26,358 nucleotides of DNA, taken from Planctomycetota bacterium (GTDB lineage Bacteria > Planctomycetota > PUPC01 > DSUN01). Below the pieces are notes generated by a model. It was given only the letters and a program-made list of their open reading frames with translations. It was not told the origin of the DNA and made no database searches. The translations under genes were made by a program, and so were the position numbers. Location: contig VGYW01000069.1 of NCBI GenBank assembly GCA_016872875.1, positions 1 through 26,358 on the forward strand, given 5' to 3'. Position 1 is the first letter of the stretch; every line of letters begins with the position of its first letter. Shown here piece after piece: positions 16,201 to 21,956 of this stretch.

Positions 16201-18634
16201 CACGGTCGGGCAAGCCGACCGTGGCACTGGTGAGGGCGTCGCCGAGCCAGCGGAGCATGCCGAGCATCTGCTCCTCGCGTGGCCAGCCGCTGTAGATTTT
16301 GCCGAAGGCCACACTCGTCCAGTCGGCGAAGACGATTTCGTTGCCGAAGGGGTAGCCGAGGGTGAGGGCCTTGCCCTTGCCGAAGGCGTGCTCGACGACG
16401 GCCGGCTCACCCGAGCCGTAGGAGGCGACGACCTTCGCGCCCTGCGCGGGGGCGAGGGCCTGATAGGGCTGGCGGAACTGGGCGCGGCCATCGCGGTAGT
16501 CGGGGCGCGGATAGCCCTGGTCGGGCAGCGGCACGGGCTGGTACCTGCCGCTGTGGGCGCCGCGGGCCACGGTGCGCTGAAGCCAGGTGCCGCGAACGCC
16601 CGTCTGCGTCACCTCGCCCTTCACGGCGCAGCCCAGCACGTCAGCGAGAGGCGATGGCGCCGACCCGTCAGTGCCGGGCACGCGGCTGGCCACGAGCAGG
16701 CCGCCGTTCTGCACGAAGCTGCGAATGGCCTTGGCCTGGGCCTCGCCGAGGACGGTGGCCTGGGGCAGGATGAGGAGCCTCGCACGGGGCGGCACGCCCG
16801 AGGCCAGGGCGGATTCGGTGAGGACGTCGTATTGCACCTTGAGCGCGGTGAGCGCCCAGCCCCAGCCGACCAGCTCGCGGTTGGTACGCGAGTCCTTCGG
16901 GTCGAGGCTCGACGAGGGGAGGAGCAGCAGGACGTCGGCGGGGGCGACCCGAGTGTTGGCGAGCGTGGGCGAGAGGAGGTGGGCCTGGCGATTGCCGAGC
17001 CAGACGTTCGTGATGGCCGACCACTGGAGCTGGCGGTCGTTCCACGTGAAGAGCTGCGGGAAGTAGCCCCAGCGCAAGATGCCCTCGGGGCCGAACCAGC
17101 CGTCGGACCAGAGGCCGTCGCGCAGCAGCGACGTGAAATGGTTGACCGAGAGCATGGTGCCGAAGCCGTACTCGCAGTTCTGGTAGAAGAATGGGCCGGC
17201 CTCGACGGGCTTGCCCGCGCGCCGCTCGGCGCTCTGGAGGGCCACCGCGCGCATCAGGTCCTCGAAGAACGGCGTCTCGCTCGCCACGGCGGGCGTGCCG
17301 AGGGCCTCGGTGAGGCCCAGGCTGCGCCACTCGTGGGCCGAGAGATCGGTGTCAACGAAATGGGCCTCGCCGTCCGTCACCTCCAGGTCCACGGGCATGC
17401 CGGGAAACGCCTTGGCGAGCATCGCCCCGACGGCGCGGTAGTGCTCGACGACGAACTTGCGCAGGTCAGCGCCCGGCGGCGTGCGCCAGTGGCGCTGCGC
17501 GTGGAACAGTTCGGGGCTGATGGCGAGGATGTGGTCGAGGTAGCCCGACTTGCGGCAGTGGTCGCGCAGGGCCAGGATGAAGTTCCCGAATCGCTCGCGG
17601 GTCGGCGGGTCGGCGAGGTTCACGGGGATCGACTCGTACCACGGCCCACTGCGGTCGACCGGCCCCATGAAGTCGTGGGCATAGGTGCCGCCATTGAGGC
17701 GATAGCGCGTCTCGCCCTTGTCGTTGGGGATGAGGGCCTGTGGGCGCTGCTTGGCCCACCACTCGGGCACGCCGCCGCCCATCGTGGGCAGGATGAGCTT
17801 CACCTTCATGCCGTGCTCGATAGCGAGCCGCATCACCCGGTCGAGCGCCTGCCACTGGAAGGTGTTGGGCGCCGTCTCCACCCAGTCCCAGCGAAGGATG
17901 GGGTCCTTGGGGACGATGTGTGTGACGCCGAGGAGTTGGCCCTTGCGGAGCTGGTAGCGGATGTCGAGCTTCTGGCGGCGGTTCCAGGCGTGCTCGCGGA
18001 AGGCGGGCGGCGGCTCGATGTTGGTGCGCCAGCCCAGTTGCACGCCGAGCTGGCGCTGCCGCTCGCGGAGCGGGTCGTCCCACGGCTTGCCCTGGGTGCG
18101 CTCGACCTTGAGTCCGGCCGCGGTGGCCCGCTGAATGAGCTCGGCCCTTGCCTTCTCACGCTGGGCGGCGACGGCGCGGTAGTGGGCCAGCACCTCGGCG
18201 GCGACGGGGCCGAGTTCGGCGCGAATGAAACGCAGGTCGGCCTCCGCCGTGCGGTCGTCCTCCAGGTCAATGGCGCCCAGGAGCGAAGAGGCCGCGTAGT
18301 CGAGCGGCTTGAGCGCCTCGTAGAGGCGCAGGCTCTCGCGGTCGAAGTCCTCGGCGGAGGGGGCGCTTGCCCCGTAGAGCGCGAAGTTCCGCACGTCATG
18401 CACGTGCCACATCGCGGCCCCCAGGAGCATGCGCGTCTTCTCGACATCCTCCAGCAGCAGCATCGCTTCCGCCCGCAGGGACGGGCGTGCCGCCTCTGCC
18501 TCGGGAGCCGCCTGTCGCGGCGAGGGACCCGAGGGCTGCCATCGGCACGAGAGAGCGAGCGTGACCATCACTACGCAAACCGCCGGGAACCCGCGATTTC
18601 CGCCCCGCACGGTCCAGCACCAGTTACTTCGCAC
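13181..18634 (-). CDS. giant exported two-barrel glycosidase-like protein
   Basis: 1817 residues from a GTG at 18634, with AGGAGG about 7 nt upstream. Residues about 14-30 are hydrophobic and end in LALSC, a loose lipobox, so a lipoprotein (Cys30) is possible. Residues about 200-560 resemble a GH42-type beta-galactosidase barrel (WDWVETAPNTFQWQALDRVM, then LAISPELFH with Glu375 as likely acid/base). Residues about 600-800 fit the class I glutamine amidotransferase-like trimerisation domain (LLILPQATVLGEAQAKAIRS). A beta-rich part follows, then a second barrel-like region at about 1255-1570 (YYKHVPATWTEAEHTAVMKQ), and a C-terminal beta domain. Five palindromic repeats lie in frame at roughly residues 803-821, 984-1011, 1215-1231, 1577-1598 and 1675-1704, apparently at domain joints. 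It probably acts on the polysaccharide targeted by the lyase and sulfatase. The second barrel is unclassified. Confidence 0.72.
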   Translation of the reverse strand: MRSNWCWTVRGGNRGFPAVCVVMVTLALSCRWQPSGPSPRQAAPEAEAARPSLRAEAMLLLEDVEKTRMLLGAAMWHVHDVRNFALYGASAPSAEDFDRESLRLYEALKPLDYAASSLLGAIDLEDDRTAEADLRFIRAELGPVAAEVLAHYRAVAAQREKARAELIQRATAAGLKVERTQGKPWDDPLRERQRQLGVQLGWRTNIEPPPAFREHAWNRRQKLDIRYQLRKGQLLGVTHIVPKDPILRWDWVETAPNTFQWQALDRVMRLAIEHGMKVKLILPTMGGGVPEWWAKQRPQALIPNDKGETRYRLNGGTYAHDFMGPVDRSGPWYESIPVNLADPPTRERFGNFILALRDHCRKSGYLDHILAISPELFHAQRHWRTPPGADLRKFVVEHYRAVGAMLAKAFPGMPVDLEVTDGEAHFVDTDLSAHEWRSLGLTEALGTPAVASETPFFEDLMRAVALQSAERRAGKPVEAGPFFYQNCEYGFGTMLSVNHFTSLLRDGLWSDGWFGPEGILRWGYFPQLFTWNDRQLQWSAITNVWLGNRQAHLLSPTLANTRVAPADVLLLLPSSSLDPKDSRTNRELVGWGWALTALKVQYDVLTESALASGVPPRARLLILPQATVLGEAQAKAIRSFVQNGGLLVASRVPGTDGSAPSPLADVLGCAVKGEVTQTGVRGTWLQRTVARGAHSGRYQPVPLPDQGYPRPDYRDGRAQFRQPYQALAPAQGAKVVASYGSGEPAVVEHAFGKGKALTLGYPFGNEIVFADWTSVAFGKIYSGWPREEQMLGMLRWLGDALTSATVGLPDRARLGEPAVAHCTVPEGWRYRFGRFERAAPSLAYPKGPSVADGADWALVASYLDPRPGHRLREEHDERDYAAELTWRDRPGVAARYLAVGNRESAYAGERGAVQFWLMPHRFRIRIADPAVRWVYDVAAEAPVALERDERGVSFLTTVPPALGRVFAVSTTDAVELFDDGAEPQEKGPKGPQGPKGPKEAPQAPSPLGPFSSPISFAELEARVALIASPRKRPAPSEALHPSDIAEWLASRRGGKLAICFGDAAYRPAAERLAAWLKESFHIAAEPALDDGRFEVDREGYQVTFRPAEAEILIGNAWSNNTVASLDATFPYNNREAPAALPGRLTATYAWPGGGRGIVTLTRELDFRRADHTAFGLSYGDTSGFAPRGVNTAPRPSLRQRLLILASTPAGAMNAVAQASRLWSTGQRPVPPAQVYAKPGELDPLPSGTASLHETPWRSNVRTVPAADALAGIGVYYKHVPATWTEAEHTAVMKQLAAAGVRRLRLAPHHAIYITKDWTAPKPQELASLRNELRACKAAGIRPCVVFVHVPPVGKPGTRELQDWWRQGDLMPVGGVGSPEFNAYLDKTYQALLFILKEARDAGFKEPGSYDLEMGQNLWWGAPACPRPFPSTGLEALRPGGRIYEFDRALCQRLRKDGFAEPALWWGETHHHFEQCSDADVPPECAGRAISIYSAWTGVVPDTWLARGMYEKPAGPNDVWPPRPPLRFLDGAPPHLVLARPESWMADRTRRDNLLELIRASKTPVCITSIGTVPAEIPEFVVRPSGRSSFVVPPSGGPDGWQIKQRALTRTLAFWLNQGASFVLLHSAYEGANDEMSHALMPEIKDPAAFRWQDASPLAALRAFCDGLKDAKPMDSREPRATSHEQRKGDSPSSGSKLEARGSQLSFRFSLSPDPILIPPRTRASDLVALLPFQLDERRFAVATYVLTPNIAERLRPVRMTVEVDRRLASATTRRPSTQMEGCPLITARTGNSTTLSFDLADDVTWLELQVDPSASRP
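13524..13612. repeat. class B inverted repeat (GAGCCAC word) inside the giant gene
   Basis: Two 32-base arms, 13524-13555 and 13581-13612, pair imperfectly across a 25-base loop. Each arm iterates a CGAGC or GCTCG word. The first 18 bases are identical to 20238-20255 in the archease-rtcB gap. It is read in frame as SREPRATSHEQRKG and SKLEARGSQLS, a charged low-complexity linker before the last beta domain. Confidence 0.85.
13848..13901. repeat. two half class A elements in direct orientation inside the giant gene
   Basis: Two 24-base copies, 13848-13871 and 13878-13901, are identical at 21 positions and 30 bases (ten codons) apart, giving a ten-residue peptide repeat (FVVRPSGRSS, FVVPPSGGPD). 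The second copy is an exact 24-base match, inverted, to the left half of the element at 5280. Confidence 0.85.
14943..14993. repeat. class A palindromic element inside the giant gene
   Basis: The outer arms GGTGGCACAGG (14943-14953) and CCTGTGCCACC (14983-14993) are perfect 11-bp complements. Inner hairpins are CAGGCctctGGCCTG and CAGGCgggacGCCTG. It is the same sequence version as the rhaA leader element. Its 51 bases add 17 codons (AQASRLWSTGQRPVPP) just before the second barrel region. Confidence 0.85.
15602..15683. repeat. class B inverted repeat (AGGGACC word) inside the giant gene
   Basis: Twenty-base arms 15602-15621 and 15664-15683 pair at 19 positions. A second perfect 11-bp pairing joins 15608-15618 with 15640-15650. 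The word GGTCCCTTT repeats between them. In the gene's frame it reads GPKGPQGPKGPK, a collagen-like stretch produced by the repeat. Confidence 0.85.
16174..16227. repeat. class A palindromic element inside the giant gene
   Basis: Outer arms GTGCCACGG (16174-16182) and CCGTGGCAC (16219-16227) are perfect complements. Inner hairpins are GGCTGGctcgcCCAGCC and CGGTCGGgcaagCCGACCG. Length is 54 bases (18 codons), in frame as ATVGLPDRARLGEPAVAHC. It lies just after the trimerisation-like domain. Confidence 0.85.
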
Positions 18635-18717
18635 GATCCTGCCTCCTGGCGCATTCTACAGAGCAGTTGGCGATCAGGGGCTCCCGGTGCGCTGTACGCC
18701 AAAACCGTAAACCCGTT

Positions 18718-18757
18718 CGACGACGACGACGAGGACGACGACGAGAACGAGAGCGAA
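18718..18757. repeat. GAC/GAG simple repeat at the rtcB 3' end
   Basis: CGACGACGACGACGAGGACG and following bases form a one-armed run of GAC and GAG words right up to the rtcB stop. It uses the same word as the hairpin at 21786-21880, but I see no complementary arm here. Confidence 0.7.
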
Positions 18758-20221
18758 TCAGCCCTTGATGACGCCGAGGGGGCGCATGCGGGCGACCTTG
18801 CGGGAGAGGCCGGCGCGGTGGACGACCTCGACGACGCGGTTGACGTCCTTGTAGGCGGCGGGCTGCTCCTCGGCGATGCCTTTGAGGTCGGTGCCGCGGA
18901 CGACGATGCCCTGGTCGGCGAGGCGGCGGACGATGTCGCGGCCGTGGGCGGAGTGGACGGCCTGGGTGCGGCTCATGACGCGGCCGGCTCCGTGGCAGGT
19001 GGTGCCGAAGCTCTCCGCCATCGCGCCCTGGGTGCCGACGAGGAGGTAAGAGGCCCGCCCCATGTCGCCGGGGATGATGACGGGCTGGCCGATGTGGCGG
19101 TAGATGGCGGGCAGCTCGGGGTGGCCGGGCGGGAAGGCGCGCGTGGCGCCCTTGCGGTGGACGCACAGCAGCCGCTCGCGGCCTCCGACCACGTGCCGCT
19201 CCATCTTGGCGATGTTGTGCGCCACGTCGTAGATGAGGTCCATGCCCAGTTGTGCGGGGCCGGCCTTGAAGAACTCCTCGAAGGCGAGGCGGACGAGGTG
19301 CATGAGGGCCTGGCGGTTGGCCCAGGCGTAGTTGGCGGCGCAGCGCATGGCGCCCAGGTAGCGCTGACCCTCGGGGCTGTTCACCGGGGCGCAGGCGAGC
19401 TGGCGGTCGGGCAGGCCGATCTGGTACTTCTGGGCCGCCTTGACCAGGCTGTTCACGTATTCGTCGCAAATCTGGTAGCCGAAGCCACGCGAGCCGGAGT
19501 GGACCATGACGGTGATGGAGCCAACGCCGAGGCCAAAGGCGTCGGCTGCCGCCTGATCGAAGATCTGATCAACGACCTGAACCTCGACGAAGTGGTTGCC
19601 AGAGCCGAGGGTTCCGCACTGGCCCGCGCCGCGCTGGTAGGCGCGGTCGGAGACGACGTCGGGGTCGGCCCCCTCGATTGCGCCGCCGGCCTCCGTGTGG
19701 TCGAGGTCTTCGGGGCGGCCGTAGCCGCGGCGGACGACGTAGCGTGCGCCTTCGGCTACGAGCTTGCGCTCCTCCTGTTGGGAGAAGCGGATGTGGCCGC
19801 TCTTGCCGACGCCGCAGGGGATGGTGGCGAAGAGCTTTTCGACAAGGCCGCGGAGGTCGCGCCGCACCTCCTCCTCGCGGAGCTTCGTGCGGACCAGGCG
19901 GACCCCGCAGTTGATGTCGTAGCCCACACCGCCGGGCGAGACGACGCCGCCCTCGTCGGGGTCCGTGGCGGCCACGCCGCCGATGGGGAAGCCGTAGCCC
20001 CAGTGGATGTCGGGCATGGCGAGCGAGCGGCCCACGATGCCGGGCAGGAAGGCCACGTTGGCCACCTGCTCGGGCGCCTGGTCGCCCTTCACCTGCTCGA
20101 TCATCGCGTCGTCGGCGTAGATCACGCCGTCGGTGCGCATCCCGTGCTTGTAGGAGCGCGGGATCTTCCAGCGGCAGTCGTCGAGCCTGTCGAGCGGGCC
20201 GTGCCAGGATTTGTCAGCCAT
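18758..20221 (-). CDS. rtcB: RtcB RNA-splicing ligase
   Basis: 487 residues from the ATG at 20221, with AGGAGG close upstream. RtcB joins 2',3'-cyclic phosphate (or 3'-phosphate) RNA ends to 5'-OH ends using GTP and manganese, in RNA repair or tRNA splicing. The active site is complete: GGVGYDINCG (Asp102, Cys105), GSGNHF (His210), VHSGSRG (His241), AHN (His335) and SFGTTCHGAGR with His410, the guanylylated histidine. Length is normal for bacterial and archaeal enzymes. Archease, its usual activator, is directly upstream on the same strand with a 115-base gap holding a long inverted repeat. No RtcR or CRISPR-associated partner is visible. Confidence 0.96.
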   Translation of the reverse strand: MADKSWHGPLDRLDDCRWKIPRSYKHGMRTDGVIYADDAMIEQVKGDQAPEQVANVAFLPGIVGRSLAMPDIHWGYGFPIGGVAATDPDEGGVVSPGGVGYDINCGVRLVRTKLREEEVRRDLRGLVEKLFATIPCGVGKSGHIRFSQQEERKLVAEGARYVVRRGYGRPEDLDHTEAGGAIEGADPDVVSDRAYQRGAGQCGTLGSGNHFVEVQVVDQIFDQAAADAFGLGVGSITVMVHSGSRGFGYQICDEYVNSLVKAAQKYQIGLPDRQLACAPVNSPEGQRYLGAMRCAANYAWANRQALMHLVRLAFEEFFKAGPAQLGMDLIYDVAHNIAKMERHVVGGRERLLCVHRKGATRAFPPGHPELPAIYRHIGQPVIIPGDMGRASYLLVGTQGAMAESFGTTCHGAGRVMSRTQAVHSAHGRDIVRRLADQGIVVRGTDLKGIAEEQPAAYKDVNRVVEVVHRAGLSRKVARMRPLGVIKG

Positions 20222-20237
20222 GGGAGGCCTCCTGAGA

Positions 20238-20330
20238 AGCTGCGAGCCACGAGCTGCGAGCCGCGAGCCGGAAGACGAAGCAGTTTGTGTTTCCTAAAGG
20301 CTCGTAGCTCGAAGCTCGGCGCTCGCGGCT
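20238..20330. repeat. class B inverted repeat (CGAGC word) between archease and rtcB
   Basis: Thirty-two-base arms 20238-20269 and 20299-20330 pair at 26 positions across a 29-base loop. Its first 18 bases are identical to the start of the element at 13524, and arm length is the same. It fills most of the gap and would lie in the rtcB leader. Confidence 0.85.
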
Positions 20331-20335
20331 ATCTC

Positions 20336-20341
20336 ATTATA
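20336..20341 (-). promoter_or_regulatory. possible -10 box for rtcB over the archease stop codon
   Basis: TATAAT on the - strand spans the archease TAA stop (20337-20339). The spacing to the downstream inverted repeat is 5 nt, as at the DUF4838 gene. No convincing -35 box is visible at 16-18 bp, so this may be chance. Confidence 0.28.
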
Positions 20342-20753
20342 CATCGAAAAGCACTTCCGCGAGCCATCCCTCGGGCGTCTGCGCCACCTTGAAGGCGTGG
20401 TAGGTGACGGCCTTGATTTCGGCGCCGCCCTGGTGGCGGGCGGGGTCGAAGGGTTCGCCGTGGCAGGTGGCGCGCAGGCGGGTGGGCGTGGCCTCGTGGA
20501 AGTCGAAGCGGCGGAGGAGCAGCCCCTCGGCGCTGAAGCGGAAGAGCAGCTCGCGGAGCCAGGCGTGGACCAGTTCCTCGGCGTCGTCGGCATCGAGAGC
20601 GATCTCGGCGGCCACGCGCTCCCCCACCGCGCCACCCTCGACGAGGATGGAGAGCATCCCCTCGGCGCAGGCCGCGAGCAGCTCGGGAAGCGTGTCGCCG
20701 CGCGCGCGAATGCCAACGTCGGCCGTGTGCTCGAGAATCTCGAATGAGCGCAT
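20337..20753 (-). CDS. archease, RtcB activator
   Basis: 138 residues from the ATG at 20753, chosen because FEILEHTADVGIRARGDTLP is the standard archease N-terminus (Asp12 in the HTAD motif); the open frame upstream comes from a palindrome. Other family marks are the LVHAWLRELLFRF helix and the AVTYHAFKV strand near the C-terminus. Archease promotes the guanylylation and multiple turnover of RtcB. Adjacency to rtcB on the same strand fits this. Translation start signal is modest (AGAGGG). The gene is preceded by a very large nested palindrome. Confidence 0.93.
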   Translation of the reverse strand: MRSFEILEHTADVGIRARGDTLPELLAACAEGMLSILVEGGAVGERVAAEIALDADDAEELVHAWLRELLFRFSAEGLLLRRFDFHEATPTRLRATCHGEPFDPARHQGGAEIKAVTYHAFKVAQTPEGWLAEVLFDV

Positions 20754-20767
20754 ACACTGGCCCTCTT

Positions 20768-20950
20768 GCCCCCACCGACCTCGCGTCGGTGGGACAGAGG
20801 ATTGGCCACTACTGCCGCAGTGTCCCTCACCCCCCGCCCCCTCTCCCCCCGCCCGCCGTGAGGCGGGCGGGGGGAGAGGGGGAGTATATGCGCGGCGGCC
20901 TCCTTTAGTTGCCAATCCTCCGCCCCACCGACGCAAGGTCGGCGGGGGCG
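20768..20950. repeat. nested giant palindrome upstream of archease
   Basis: The outer arms (about 20768-20806 and 20911-20950) pair along some 39 bases, including AGGATTGGC against GCCAATCCT and a CACCGAC hairpin in each arm. At the centre is a perfect 21-bp stem, 20837-20857 with 20862-20882, with a four-base loop. No T-run follows on either strand. It occupies nearly the whole gap between the SH3-like gene and archease. Confidence 0.88.
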
Positions 20951-20979
20951 GCAGGACCAGACTCAGGCATCTGCGGCGG

Positions 20980-21687
20980 TCACCGCTTGATCGTGACGCG
21001 GTTGGCGACGTCCTTGAGGACGAGGTCGAAGTCGCGCGCGCGGGCGGGGACGGCGAAGACGTAGGTCTCGATGAGGTCCTTGGCGCCGGGGGTGAGGAGG
21101 ATGGCCTGGCGCTTCTCGTCGCGCTCGAAGACGGGCCGGGTCATGCCCTGGACCTGCCGTATGAAGCCATAGGGGACCGCCTTGGCCTCGCGGCCGTAGC
21201 GGATGTAGAGGTCGGCGTTGCGCTCGTCCGCCCAGTTGAAGAAGACCTTGGCGGGGCTCTTGTCGCCCGGCTCGAACTTCACCCGCACTTCGAGGAACTG
21301 CTGCCCCGGGAGGATGTGGTCTCGGCGGCTGTCCACCGGGTCGCGGTAGATGTCCGTCAGCCGCGCGGGGGCTACCTTGATGGGCACGTCGAGGAGCGAG
21401 TCGGGCGCGGTCATCGCCTTGCGAATCCAGCCCTCGAACCAGTTCTGGCCGAAGCTCGCGCGCACGCGGCACCAGTCGCCCGCCGTGTCGCGCAGCTCCA
21501 CGCGGAGGCCCTCGTTGAGCTCGCCGATCTGGTTCTCCTCGAACTGGAGCGGCACCCTGTCCTGGGTGATCACGAGGTAGCGCGTAGCGCGCGGCGTAGT
21601 GTCGCCTTTGGCAGCGGGTTCCCCGGCCAGTGCCTCGGCGGCGACGAGCCACAGCCCAGTGCAGGCGAGCACGTGGAACAGCTTCAT
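20980..21687 (-). CDS. exported SH3-like domain protein, unknown function
   Basis: 235 residues from the ATG at 21687, with AAGGAGG directly upstream; earlier in-frame codons come from the repeat at 21786. Residues 1-22 (MKLFHVLACTGLWLVAAEALAG) form a signal peptide. Residues about 37-95 (YLVITQDRVPLQFEENQIGE to DWCRVRASFGQNWFEGWIRK) resemble a bacterial SH3b-like barrel, often a peptidoglycan or protein binding module. The remainder is beta-rich and unassigned. A strong promoter precedes it. It probably acts in the periplasm or envelope; linkage with archease and rtcB may be only positional. Confidence 0.65.
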   Translation of the reverse strand: MKLFHVLACTGLWLVAAEALAGEPAAKGDTTPRATRYLVITQDRVPLQFEENQIGELNEGLRVELRDTAGDWCRVRASFGQNWFEGWIRKAMTAPDSLLDVPIKVAPARLTDIYRDPVDSRRDHILPGQQFLEVRVKFEPGDKSPAKVFFNWADERNADLYIRYGREAKAVPYGFIRQVQGMTRPVFERDEKRQAILLTPGAKDLIETYVFAVPARARDFDLVLKDVANRVTIKR

Positions 21688-21750
21688 CTCGGCCTCCTTA
21701 TTCGCACGATGTGTTTGCCGCAGGCAGTCGTCCGCCCCATGGTCCCCTGC

Positions 21751-21779
21751 ATAATACGGGACGGCCCGGCTATTGTCAA
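21751..21779 (-). promoter_or_regulatory. near-consensus promoter of the SH3-like gene
   Basis: On the - strand, TTGACA (21774-21779), then 17 bp, then TATTAT (21751-21756). The leader is about 58 nt. It faces away from the kinase promoter. Confidence 0.78.
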
Positions 21780-21785
21780 CATCGT

Positions 21786-21880
21786 AATCGTCCCTCGTCC
21801 CTCGTCCGTCGTCCTCGATTCCCCTGGATTGAGGGGAAGAGAGTCGAGGACGAGGACGAGGACGAGGGACGAGGACGATT
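21786..21880. repeat. class B inverted repeat (GACGAG word) between divergent promoters
   Basis: A left arm of CTCGTCC words (21786-21825) and a right arm of GAGGACG words (21832-21880) meet at a six-base loop. It sits exactly between the -35 boxes of the SH3-like gene (21779) and the kinase gene (21902). Confidence 0.85.
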
Positions 21881-21901
21881 GCAGCCAAGGTGGAAGGGCG
21901 T

Positions 21902-21930
21902 TTGACTCACCCGGACGTGAGGGCTATAAT
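21902..21930 (+). promoter_or_regulatory. near-consensus promoter of the kinase gene
   Basis: TTGACT (21902-21907), then 17 bp, then TATAAT (21925-21930). The ATG follows the -10 box by only 26 bases, so the leader is about 20 nt. It may also serve the por genes downstream, for which I see no separate promoter. Confidence 0.75.
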
Positions 21931-21956
21931 GACCCCCAGTGCAGTCTTAGGGGGTC
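21931..21956 (+). promoter_or_regulatory. inverted repeat covering start site and ribosome site of the kinase gene
   Basis: GACCCCC (21931-21937) and GGGGGTC (21950-21956) are perfect complements. The right arm includes the purine-rich ribosome site and abuts the ATG. As most of the left arm lies upstream of the predicted start of transcription, an operator is as likely as an RNA hairpin. Confidence 0.5.

Noticed and set aside
5276..16227. Insertion sequence remnants carrying a transposase
   Set aside because: No transposase or RAYT-like coding sequence is visible, and the elements are too short to be ordinary IS elements.
18653..18658. TAGAAT as a -10 box for the giant gene
   Set aside because: No -35 box lies at 16-18 bp, and transcription would begin inside the ribosome site.
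15629..20392. A 1587-codon open frame on the + strand, opposite the giant gene and rtcB
   Set aside because: It is antisense to genes with clear motifs (RtcB active site, barrel domains), crosses gene boundaries and has the Val/Gly/Ala/Glu composition of a GC-rich shadow frame.
20837..20882. Intrinsic terminator of the SH3-like gene
   Set aside because: A perfect 21-bp stem, but flanked by G/C tracts and no T-run. It may still block polymerase, but I cannot call it a terminator.
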